Shown here piece by piece: positions 9,571 to 19,261 of a stretch of DNA of 64,000 bases. Below the pieces are notes generated by a model, which was given only the letters and a program-made list of their open reading frames with translations, made no database searches and was not told where the DNA came from. The DNA lies in the NCBI GenBank assembly GCA_965240325.2, contig OZ251243.1, positions 124,001-188,000 on the forward strand. The letters are read 5' to 3'. The position numbers and the translations under genes were made by a program. Position 1 is the stretch's first letter, and each line of letters starts with the position of its first letter. Source of the DNA: Rebecca billardiae RCC1528 (taxonomy: Eukaryota; Haptophyta).

Positions 9571-11063
9571 CACGCGCGCGTGCGGTCGGCTCGAGCTCTG
9601 GGCTGCGCGCGGCCGAAACGACGAGGGCGACGCTCGCACGTGGCCTGGCGGGTACGGCGCTGATGATCGAACCGAGTGGATCTGCGCATCCGTCCGTAGA
9701 TCGAGCGCAGCGCGCAGTGATGATTCTGATGAAGCGGCGATGCTCATCATCGGGAACGTGTCTCCGTTCGAGCGCGCCGTCGAAGTCGCTGTCCTGAATC
9801 TCCGGGACAGCCACGCGAGCAATCAATTGGTTTGTGACACATACGTTTCAGGCCTGGTTCAGGCCGTAACCGAATACCAGTACCGACAAGATTCGGCAAG
9901 CCAGTGATCGGCGGTAAAATTGGGATATGCGCCGGCGGCGGCCGCGCCGGAGGTCGGGCGCGTAGTGCCGAACGACGCAGATCATCGGAATCGTCGCACC
10001 CGGCGTGCGCCTGTCCCCGCGCGCCGCGCGGAGAAGACGGCGTGCACAGCATGGTATGACACGACACGCATGGCACGTCGTCGGGGCCATCCAATCGCGA
10101 CGAGTGGCTGGCGGCGAGCGGAGCGCGAGCCGCGCGCCCGGCGCCGGGGCCGTCGGCGGCGGCATGCGGCGGACCGCCGCCATCGGCGCCGCCATGGCTG
10201 TGTTGCGTGCGGCCGACGAGCAGCAGCATTACCTCCGGGAGACGTGATGGGCAGCGCAGGGCGGTCGACAGACTCAGTTGTGGCCTTGTGGGATGAGGCC
10301 GGGCCTCAGCGCTGGGCCGGGGAGCCCGGGTCGGGCGTGAGCACCATGCAGCGCCCACGTGTGCCCCCGGAGGCCACCGTTGATGCCGGATGTCCAGCGT
10401 ACCACGAGGCCCAGGCAGCCCAGCCCATCGAGGCCGACTCAATCGCGGAGAGTCGGCGTCGGCCAGCCGCGCACAAGGGGCTCGGCACTGATACGGTGCC
10501 GAAGTCCCGCCGGCTGGGGTCAGAAAGGGCCCCCGGCCGTGCTGCGCGCTCATCTGCCGGTACGCACAGCGGTGGGTGCATGTGGGTGCATGCAGTCGGC
10601 CACCCGAATGGCGCCACTTCTCCACGCATGGCACTCCGCGGGCCGTCGCCGACTGCAGCGCGGCTCACGCTGACTGGCACTTTAGTCCTAGCTTATTACG
10701 CACACGACTGACACCGCCAAATCGGCGGCGGAACCGGCCCCACGAGCAACGACGCTGGAGGGCGCTCGGCAGCAGGGGAACAGCGCCCGCACGGTGCGCG
10801 GGGCCGCGTTGGCGCCCGCACGCGCGCCGACGGCGAGCATCGACGCGGCGGTGGGATCGCGCGCCTACTCCCCGCGCACGAGCAAGCTCCATGCGCATTT
10901 CCCGCCTTTTTCTCCCGCGCGTTCCTGGTGCAGTCCGGTGTGAGAAATCCGGTGCCGTCACGTCGTGCGCGCCACTGCGCGGTCGATCAACGCTCGCGCG
11001 GGCCCCGCGCAGCGAAAGCCCGACTCGCACGCAGCGCGGCAGCAGCCTGCACGGCAGCGCAAG
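9571..11063. other. intergenic region between divergent ankyrin and UAP56 genes
   Basis: The 1.5 kb between the leftward ankyrin gene and the rightward helicase gene must contain both promoters. Open frames here overlap on several strands and show no recognisable domain. The sequence is less GC-biased than the flanking exons. Confidence 0.5.
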
Positions 11064-13539
11064 ATGGCTGAGACGGAGCTGAACGATGACGAGCTCGTCG
11101 ACTACGACGACGAGGGGGAGGCGCTTGATGGCGTGGGCAACGCGGCTGCGGGCGACGTGAAGAAGTGCGCGCGCGCGCGACCGGGCACGCGCGCGCAGCA
11201 GCGCGGCGGTGGGGCGGTTGTGGGCGCGGCGGCGGCGGCGGCGGCGGCGGCCGCGGGATGGCGCGGCGCGATCGGCCTGGGCGGCGCGGGTGTGGGCGCG
11301 GCGCGCTGGCCTCGTGCTCGCGCGCACGCCTCGGGCCCGTCCCCGCGCCGTCGCCGCGCCTTGGCCGAGGCCGCGGGCGCGGCGGGCGGCTCGCGCGGCT
11401 CGGCACGCCGCTCGCGCAACCGGCGCGCGCGCGCAGCGGCCTGACGCCTGGCGGCGCGGCGCTGGGCGCACGCGGCGCGTGCAGGGGCGGAACATACTCG
11501 GGCATCCACCAGTCCGGCTTCCGCGACTTCCTGCTCAAGCCCGAGTTGCTGCGCGCCGTGGTCGACTGCGGGTTTGAGCACCCGTCGGAGGTGCAGCACG
11601 AATGCATCCCGCAGGCGATCCTGGGCATGGACGTGATCTGCCAGGTGCGCGCGAGGCGCAGCGCGAGCGCGGGGCGAGGGCGGCGGCGGGGCGGCGGGGG
11701 CCGAGCCGCCGCGCGGGCCGCGCGCCCGCGGCCCGCCGGCCTCGGCGCGGCGCGGCGGCGGTCGGGCGGGCGTGCGGCGGGCCGGTCGGCGCTCCGAGCG
11801 GCGGGCGCACTCGGCTCGGCCGGCGCGGCGCGCACGGCGGCGTGGCGGGCGGCCCCGGCACGCGCGCGCGCCGCCCCGCCCCGCGCCCACCGCGCGCCCT
11901 CCCCGCCCGCCGCCCCGCTCCCCCCTCAGGCCAAGTCCGGCATGGGCAAGACCGCGGTGTTTGTCCTTGCGGTGCTGCACCAGCTGGAGGCGAAGGAGGC
12001 GGAGACGTCCGTCATCGTCATGTGCCACACGCGCGAGCTGGCCTTCCAGATCCACAACGAGTTCGTCCGCTTCTCGTGCGCGCACGCGCGCGGCGGGCGG
12101 CGCGCGGCGGCGCGGGGGGATGGGCGGGCGCGCACGGGCCGTGCGCGGCGGTTGGTGCGGCGTGGGCGGGGCGGCGGGCTGCGCACGGCGGGCGCGCGGC
12201 GCGCCGAGCGGCGCGCGCGCGCGCGGCGGCGGCGCGGCTGTGCGCGCTGACGCGCGCGCGGCGCGCGCGACCCCCCCTCCCCCCGCCCGCGCCGCGCAGC
12301 CGGTACCTGCCCGACGTGAAGACCCGCGTCTTCTACGGCGGCGTGCCCGTCTCCGAGCACAAGCAGATCCTGAAGACAGACCCGCCGCACATCCTGGTCG
12401 GCACGCCCGGCCGTGTGCTCGCGCTCGCGCGCGACAAGGACCTCAACCTGGGCAAGATCAAGCACTTCGTGCTGTGCGCGCACGCGCGCTGCGGGGGCGG
12501 TGGCGGCGCCCCCGCCGCGTCCGCGCGCGCGCTCGCTCACGCTGGCCTCTCGCGCCTCCCCCCGCTGCTCCGCCCGTCGCCGCCCTCGCCGCGCGCCCTC
12601 CCCCGCTGCCACGCTGCCGCGCTGCCGCGCTGCGCCCCCCGTCTGCTCGGCTGCTGCGCCGCGCCGCGCCGCGCCGCGCCGCGCCGCGCCGCGCAGCGAC
12701 GAGTGCGACAAGATGCTCGAGCAGCTGGACATGCGCAAGGACGTGCAGGACATCTTCAAGCTCACGCCGCACGAGAAGCAGGTGATGATGTTCTCCGCGA
12801 CCCTCTCCAACGAGATGCGCGCGGTGTGCAAGAAGTTCATGCAGGACCCGATGGAGATCTACGTGGACGACTGCAAGCTCACGCTGCACGGGCTGCAGCA
12901 GCACTACGTCAAGCTGGGCGAGCAGGAGAAGAACCGCAAGCTCAACGACCTGCTCGACGCGCTCGAGTTCAACCAGGTCGTGATCTTCGTCAAGTCGGTG
13001 CAGCGCGCCATTGAGCTCAACAAGCTGCTCACGGAGTGCAACTTCCCGTCGATCGCGATCCACCGCTCGATGACGCAGGAGCAACGAATCCAAAAGTACG
13101 AGGCGTTCAAAAACTTCCAGCACCGCATCCTGGTCTCGACGGACATCTGGGGGCGCGGCATCGACATCGAGCGCGTCAACATCGTCATCAACTACGACAT
13201 GCCAGGTGTGTGAGCGCCACACTCGCCCCGCGCCGCGCGCGCGCGACCGACCGGCTGCGGCCCGTGCGGCGCGCACGGCGCGCACGGCGCGCCGCGCTGA
13301 GCCGCCGCCGCGCCCGCGCCCGCCGCCGCGCGCCGCGCGCGCGCGCCCGCGCAGAGTCGTCGGACAGCTACTTGCACCGCGTCGGCCGCGCGGGCCGGTT
13401 CGGCACCAAGGGGCTGGCGATCACGTTCGCCTCGACCGAGGACGACGCCAAGGTGCTGGAGGACGTGCAGGCGCGCTTCGAGGTGTCCATCAGCCCGCTG
13501 CCCGACGCCATCGACGTCTCCTCCTACATGACGGCCTGA
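11064..13539 (+). CDS. SUB2: DEAD-box RNA helicase UAP56/SUB2 (DDX39), six exons
   Basis: Exons: 11064-11164, 11485-11644, 11930-12075, 12300-12473, 12697-13205 and 13355-13539. All introns are GT-AG and in phase, giving 424 residues, the usual family length. The acidic N-terminus ([19 protein letters not shown]) is followed by the Q-motif region [26 protein letters not shown], Walker A AKSGMGKT, the family-specific DECD box (spanning the exon 4/5 junction), SAT (MMFSATLS) and the C-terminal helicase motif [17 protein letters not shown] rather than DEAD, with the flanking [10 protein letters not shown], marks UAP56. The protein acts in spliceosome assembly and, within TREX, in nuclear mRNA export. 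Four of five donors are GTGCGCGC, the fifth GTGTGTGA. Intron 4 ends in GCCGC tandem units. The exons translate without a break, so I expect a working gene. Confidence 0.97.
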
Positions 13540-14843
13540 GCGCTGGGGGCAGCAGCTGCTGCTGCTGCTGCGCGCTGGGCGCTGGGGGCCGAGGGGCGGC
13601 ACGGCACGCGCTCGGCGGCGGGAGCGCGCCGCCCGGCGGGGCCAGCTGCCCGAGCCCACGGGCGCGGGCGCACCGGCCAGCGGCTGGCTGGGGACGGGCG
13701 CGCGCGCGCGTGCGCGCCGCCGCGGGCCGCGCCTCTCGCTCTGCAGCGGGGCCCGCCGGCGGCGCGCGCGCGGCGCGTTGCGCACGGCGCCCGCTTGGCG
13801 CCCCGACTGCCCCAAGCTGATCGCAGCCGCTGACCGACGACCGCGGCGCACGCCGCCGCCGCGAAGTGGGACAAGGCAGCCCGGCAGCCGGGCGGCACCG
13901 AGCACGCCCGGGCGCCGCTCCATCGACCATCGTGTTGTGAACACCAGCATCGCACGCAGCAGCCGCGCGCGACCCAGCCAGCAGCAGCGCGGTGCACGCC
14001 GCACGCCGACGACGGCCCGACGGGTCGTTCCGCCGTGGCGTGGTCACGCCTCACGCCAGTCACGGCGGTCACGCAGCGGTCAGGGGATCGATTAATATTA
14101 ATAAAACGAATATGGTCATCGCGGTCCGTGGTGGTATAATAGAACGACGCAAGGCAGCGTCAGATTGACGTCATATCATATCAGCAGCAGAATATGCGCC
14201 GTTAAATGGGCGACGCGGCCGCCTGACGAGTGACGGGCACCGCTGGCAACGCTGCGGCCGCTGCCGCCGCGCCTGCGGCACCGAGCCGCGCCGCGGTCCA
14301 GCGGCGCCGCTCAGATCATCCGGAGCGTGATGTGCACGGGTGCGGCCGTGGGCCAGTGCGGCCGGCACCGTCTCCCTCCAGCCGCCAGCCGGCGCGGTGG
14401 CGGCGGTGGTGCATGCCGTGAGTGGCTGGGCTCGTCAGAGGAGGGCGCAGCACTGAGCACGGCCGACGGCCGCCAGGCCCTCAGTCAATCCCACAGCGTG
14501 CGGCCGCGGTGTGCTGCCGGGCTGCTGCCGCTAGGGTGCTCGTCGAGGGGGGCGAGCCCAGCGCGTGAGCAGCGCGTCGCGTCGGGAGCCAGCTGGCTGC
14601 CGCGCGCGGCGCGACGCCACGCGCCGCCCGGCGTGCCGCGCAGCTTCGCGGGCCGCGGCTGCCGCCGCGCACGCCAGTCGCCCGCAGCGGCGGCCTCGGC
14701 GGCGCCATCCGGGCTGCGTGGGCACCGCACGCGGCGCGCCCCTGCGGCGGGGGCGAGCGGCGCATGTAAGCGAGCGCCTCGCGCGTCGAAGGCCCACACC
14801 CTGCGTGCGGGCGGGCCCCGCCCCTCGGACCGGGCGCGCGCGC
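13540..14843. other. intergenic region downstream of UAP56
   Basis: This begins with a CTG/CAG-like run (about 13551-13570). It includes an AT-richer stretch around 14090-14200 with ATTAATATTAATAAAACG, the kind of sequence expected near 3' ends. No supported gene. Confidence 0.45.
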
Positions 14844-15191
14844 TCATGCGCGCCTCCTTGCGCGCTCGGCGTGCGTGCTGCGCGCGCCAGGCCGCGCGGC
14901 GGGCGCGGGGCGCGCCGTCGCCGGAGGGGATGGCCTCGGCGGGCTCGGCGGCGGCGAGTCGCTAGCGGGTTCGCTCTTCGACGTCAGCTTGGTGCTCGTC
15001 CACATCGGCAGGTCCGAATCCCGCCTGTCGGTCGGGTCGGCCGGGTGCGGCCTCGACATGAAACTGCCCTCCTGCTCGTCGCCACCGCCGTTCTTCTCCG
15101 CAGCGGCGGCGCTGAAGCCGCCGGTGCGGTTGCCCTTCACGGGAGGGCTCTCCGGCGGCGGCGGCTGAGCAGATGAGCCCATGCACCCCAT
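14844..15191 (-). CDS. small hypothetical protein with acylation-type N-terminus
   Basis: An ATG at 15191 opens a 115-residue frame beginning MGCMGSSAQPPPPESPP. Met-Gly-Cys with a following Ser fits N-myristoylation plus palmitoylation. The middle (about 25-80) is hydrophilic with mixed composition (NGGGDEQEGSFMSRPHP, DSDLPMWTSTKLTSKSEPASD), unlike random GC-rich shadow frames. The tail becomes Pro/Ala/Arg repeats and may be intron or UTR read-through, so the true end could be earlier. No family recognised. It could be the first exon of a longer gene. Confidence 0.4.
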   Translation of the reverse strand: MGCMGSSAQPPPPESPPVKGNRTGGFSAAAAEKNGGGDEQEGSFMSRPHPADPTDRRDSDLPMWTSTKLTSKSEPASDSPPPSPPRPSPPATARPAPAARPGARSTHAERARRRA

Positions 15192-15582
15192 GCTTGCGCA
15201 AGTCAGCGCCGCGGCTTGCGCGACGGGGCGACCACGGGGTGCACCTTGATGCTGGGCAGCCCAGGGCGACCAAGCACAAAGCTCAAAGCACCGGCTTGCA
15301 CCGCCGCGCGCCGGCGCGCGATTCAAGCGTCAACGCCCACGTCCTGTGCGGGTGAAGCTACTGACCCGGTGTGCCCGTCGCTGCGCTTGCCGTGGAGGGC
15401 TCTCAAGGGCCGTACGTTCCAACTTGCAGAGAGCCCGATGTGTCGGTTCCGAGCCAAAACGGGTACAGCGCGCCACTTCGTGATGAGTACTGAGCAGTAT
15501 TTGGAAACGGTTCGCGCATAAGTATGGCCGCGTATCATGACGATCTCGATAGTATCTCCATCTGATGTGGACCGACCTCCCG

Positions 15583-16325
15583 GCTTGCAAACCAAGCCCC
15601 CCAAAACGGGATGGCGAGCACTGGGCGACGCGAGGGCCCGCCTGCGCAGCGCTCCCAAGGCCGCATGCGGGCGTGACAGCCGTGCGCGGGCACTTTGTGG
15701 GGGCTAGAAGACCCGTAGGCAGCAATCGTGCCGCCTCGCCGACGCCCTCGCCGCCCTCTCCGCGCGCAGAGACCTGCCGGATGGCAAGCGCAGTTCTGGA
15801 GAAGGCCTGTCCGACGAGCGTGATGGGCACGCGTGCGCCCCTGGGACATTCAAAGGTCGGCTTTTTCGCGTCTGCGAGATGGGCATGGGTGTACTCAATA
15901 TCACTGCTTCGCCGGCAGCCATGCCGACATCGATCAGACCGCGCACACACGCTCGACAGCTGGCAGGCCAGCAACCGGTTGAAATGGCGGCGCGCGTGAT
16001 CACAAGGCTGTCGGCGAGGAGACCGCAGTGCGAGCCAAAGGAGGGCGCGCAAGACATGCATCTCGGTCGTGAGGCGTGCATGAGCCGCGAGCACGGGCAC
16101 GACGTGCACGGCAAAGCCCGTCATGCGCCTCGACGCGCACGCGCCGCGGCGGACGACCGAGCATGAGGGCGCGCGCAAGGCTGGCCTTCTTGGCGGCGGC
16201 TGTCCGGGAGTGCCCGCGCACGCGCAACGCGTATTCAAAGAGCTCCCGGAAGGCATCGACTCCTAAGGAGTAAGGGACGGTGCCTTTCGCCGCGCGAGGG
16301 GTTTTGGGGGGCTTGGTTTGCAAGC
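15583..16325. mobile_element. 743-bp terminal-inverted-repeat element, non-autonomous DNA transposon
   Basis: A 25-bp perfect inverted repeat (outer end GCTTGCAAACCAAGC) sits at 15583-15607 and 16301-16325. The five bases immediately outside are TCCCG on both sides (15578-15582 and 16326-16330), a direct repeat that fits a target-site duplication. The interior carries no recognisable transposase; the longest frames overlap the ends and look incidental. I therefore read it as a MITE-like, non-autonomous insertion. The superfamily is not assigned, because a 5-bp duplication alone is not diagnostic. Confidence 0.72.
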
Positions 16326-16330
16326 TCCCG

Positions 16331-16675
16331 GGGCAGAACAGCTTAAACAGCGGGGGCCTAGCGGCCTTGTCCCGGTGGGGCTGGTCGAACACAGCGCGGC
16401 GACGGGCGCCGATTGAGACTATTAGAGTCGCGCGCTGCTAATAGTGCTATAATATGGCGTATTAATCTTTAATATAATCTTATAATATATTCAGGGGGCG
16501 GCCGCAATGTGTTGTGTGAAGTTCCGATCGTCTTGTGGTAAGTTGTGGTACGACAGTTACGCGAGCCGGGCAGTGACTGACGATGAGGTGGTGGCATCGC
16601 ACATCGTCATCTGTGGCTAGCGGCTATTTCCTGCAACGGAGCCGCTGCGTCGCGGAATGCATACGTGCTGTGAAA
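16331..16675. other. AT-richer spacer before the copia insertion
   Basis: It contains AT-rich sequence at about 16440-16495 (tracts such as TATAATATGG and TTAATATAATC) in an otherwise GC-rich window. No gene seen. The last bases (16676-16680) are the target duplication of copia element 1. Confidence 0.5.
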
Positions 16676-16680
16676 TATAT

Positions 16681-17081
16681 TGTTGTATTAATTCCGAATT
16701 TCCTCCGTGCACGATTTCTTTTCTTCTCCAGGCGCTTGGATCCAACCGCCAGGAGAGGTCGAGTCCCAGGTACTACTCGCTGTCGTACCTGCCCTCCCTG
16801 AACCGGCACGAGCGCGCTCGGCCCCTAATCCTATTGCATTCGCCGCTGTCCGCAGGCGAACGCAAGCCGCCGGGTACGTATGTCCGTTTTCCCCCGGCGC
16901 TATTGGTCTAACGAGCAGTAACGACCTATCAGTTTACTGGTGCCGTTTGCTTTTGCACCTGTGTGGGACGACTCCCGCACCGCCCGCTCGTCCGCACGGA
17001 CGACGCTGCTGACGACGTCCGCAGGGACACTGTGATAAGCCCCTGCGTGACCGGGGAACTGGTAAGGCGGAATAAACATCA
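16681..17081 (+). repeat. 5' LTR of copia element 1
   Basis: 401 bp, starting TGTTGTATTAATTCCG and ending AATAAACATCA. The final A is also the first base of the gag ATG. Confidence 0.95.
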
Positions 17082-19197
17082 TGAGCTCAATCGTGCGTAA
17101 CCACGGACCGCCGGGCATGGCCCACCCAACCGGTCGCAGCGCCGCGGGCGCCGCGGACAGCGGATCCGCGCGGGCGACGACGTCCGCGCGCGAGCTCGGC
17201 CTCGAGCAGCTGGGCGACAGCGCGAAGACCAACCAGATGCTCACTGGCGTGACGAACGAGTTTGCCAAGTTCGCAAGCTCCAACTCCAGCGTGAGCACCG
17301 ACCTCTTCACCAGAACGGGCGGCAGCCTGAACCTGATGCCGGAGAGCACGTTCGTGACGCTTGCGCGGCAGCTGCCCTCGCTCGTCCCGATCACGAGCAA
17401 GATCAAGGAGAAGAACGAGCAAATCGCCACGGTGGACGCGGCGACGCGCTCCAAGGAGAAGGTGCTCCTCGTCCGCGCGAAGGTCGCGCAGCGAGAGCTC
17501 GACGGCAAGAACGAGCCGATGACACCGGTACCACTCGCGGCCGCGCCGGCGTTCCCGCCCGCGGCAGCGCCCTCTGACGCGTCTGCGGACGGCGACGACG
17601 CGAGCAGCGGGCCGGCGAGCGGTCTCCCGAGCGTTGAGGCGACGGTGAAGTTCGATGGCATGTCCGTCACGGCGGAGGAGCTGCACGAGCTCGTCGAGGC
17701 CAAGCTCGCGGAGATCACGGCCGAGAGGGACATCACCATCGGTAAGATTGCGATACTCGGAGAGGGCTTTGCTGGCGTCTCCGCGCTCGACAGCCCGAAC
17801 CTGATCTACCAGAAGGTGTATGAGAACTCCGCGGCCGTGCTGCTGAAGCTGTTGAAGTCGACGCTGAACGCGGAAGCGCAGCAGTACGTGGACGCGTGCT
17901 CGCGGCGCAAGGGCATGGGCCCCTACCCGAAGGCTGCCGAGCAGCTGCAGGCGTGGTGGATTGAGCTGCGTGAGCTGCGCGACGAGGTGAGCGTCGACCA
18001 CCTGATGGACATCATGGCCCCGTACCTGAACACGGGGGAGAGCGAGCACAAGACATTCTCGGACCTGCCGTCGTACCTGGCGTACTCGAAGGAGCGGCAG
18101 CTCGTATTCGAGCGCCTGCGGGCGCCGGCCGAGGCGCTCGAGCTGGCCCGCGTGCTGCAGCCGCTGCGCAGCATGAAGGGCGACCTCTCGCTCAAGTTGA
18201 AGCTCGACAAGTTCCTCAAGATGCCGTACGCGGAGGTGACGAACGCGACGCTCGTCATGATGAACTCCGACCTCGCGAGCCACCCGCCGCGCGGTGTGAT
18301 CACCGTGGGCAACGTGAAGGAGCGCCCGCCCCCGCGCCAGCCGCCGAAGCAGCCGGCGCACGAGGTGTCCGGCGCGACGACGCCGCACGTCCCGCCAAAG
18401 CTGAAGTGCGACTTGTGTAAGGGGAACCACTACTACGGCAAGATGTGCTCGCAGTTCAAGCCGGACGGCCCGGTGCCGCCAGCGGTGGTCGCTGCGCGCG
18501 AGGAGCGCGCTGCTGCGCGCGCGCGTGCGAGGCAGGAGCAACCGGGCGCGGGTGCGCGCCGCGCCGCGGACCGCGGGGCCATCATCGTGCCCGCGGGTGT
18601 CCCCGGCCGGAGCATCGCACCGGGCGTCCGCGCGGTCCAGGCGATCGAGAACATTGACGAGGTGGAGCCTCACGACGAGGTGATCGGCGGGCGCGTCGCC
18701 GCCGCGGTCGTCGAGGACAAGGGGGGCGCCGAGCCGCCCAACCGAGCGAACGGGCGCATTGACTCCGCTGCCGACCGGTCAGTCGGCGGGATGTGGATGG
18801 TCGACGCCGGTCTTGTGGAGAACTTGACGGCGCAGAACGGCGCGCTCATCGGCTTTGATGGCGGGGCCGCGGCCTCGTCGCTCAAGGGTGAGATCACCGC
18901 GCGCATGCTGAGCGTGGACGGCTCCGACTCGCAGCTGATCAAGTGCGAGATCTGGATTGCCGAGGGCGTGGAGACCATCCTGCTGTCCGCGGACGCGCTC
19001 GCGAGCGTCGGCGCGACGACCACCATCTCCAAGTGGCGGCAGTCGTCGTGCGACTTCACGGACGTCGGAGGCGGCTACATCAAGATCGGCTCGGACGCGC
19101 GCGTCATCCTCGAGCTCCAGCCCGTCGAGGAGGCGGCCGCCGCCGCGGCGGGGCGCGTCGAGCCGGAGGCCGAACGCGCGCCCGCGCCCGCGCCTGT

Positions 19198-19235
<38 letters not shown>

Positions 19236-19261
19236 TCGGGCGCGCGCCGGGAAACGAGTAG
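17081..19261 (+). CDS. gag: gag-protease polyprotein of copia element 1
   Basis: An open frame of 726 residues whose first ATG straddles the LTR boundary; a later ATG at 17117 is an alternative start. The N-terminal two-thirds is a helical gag-like region. A zinc-knuckle-like motif CDLCKGNHYYGKMC departs from the standard CCHC spacing (C-x2-C-x3-H-x5-C). Near residue 575 the aspartic-protease strand reads MWMVDAGLVENL, so the usual D-T/S-G catalytic triplet is D-A-G. The C-terminal stretch is an Ala/Pro repeat. It ends TAG at 19259, two codons after the frameshift heptamer. Gag forms the particle and the protease would process the polyprotein; the DAG change casts doubt on protease activity. 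Confidence 0.85.
19249..19255 (+). promoter_or_regulatory. -1 ribosomal frameshift site GGGAAAC between gag and pol
   Basis: In the gag frame the heptamer is phased G GGA AAC, the canonical X XXY YYZ form, followed by GAG TAG. Slipping back one base gives GGG AAA CGA and enters the pol frame without a stop. Downstream lie an inverted repeat (7-bp arms 19274-19280 and 19291-19297) and a 22-bp perfect palindrome (19295-19316), which could supply the stimulatory structure. Confidence 0.85.
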
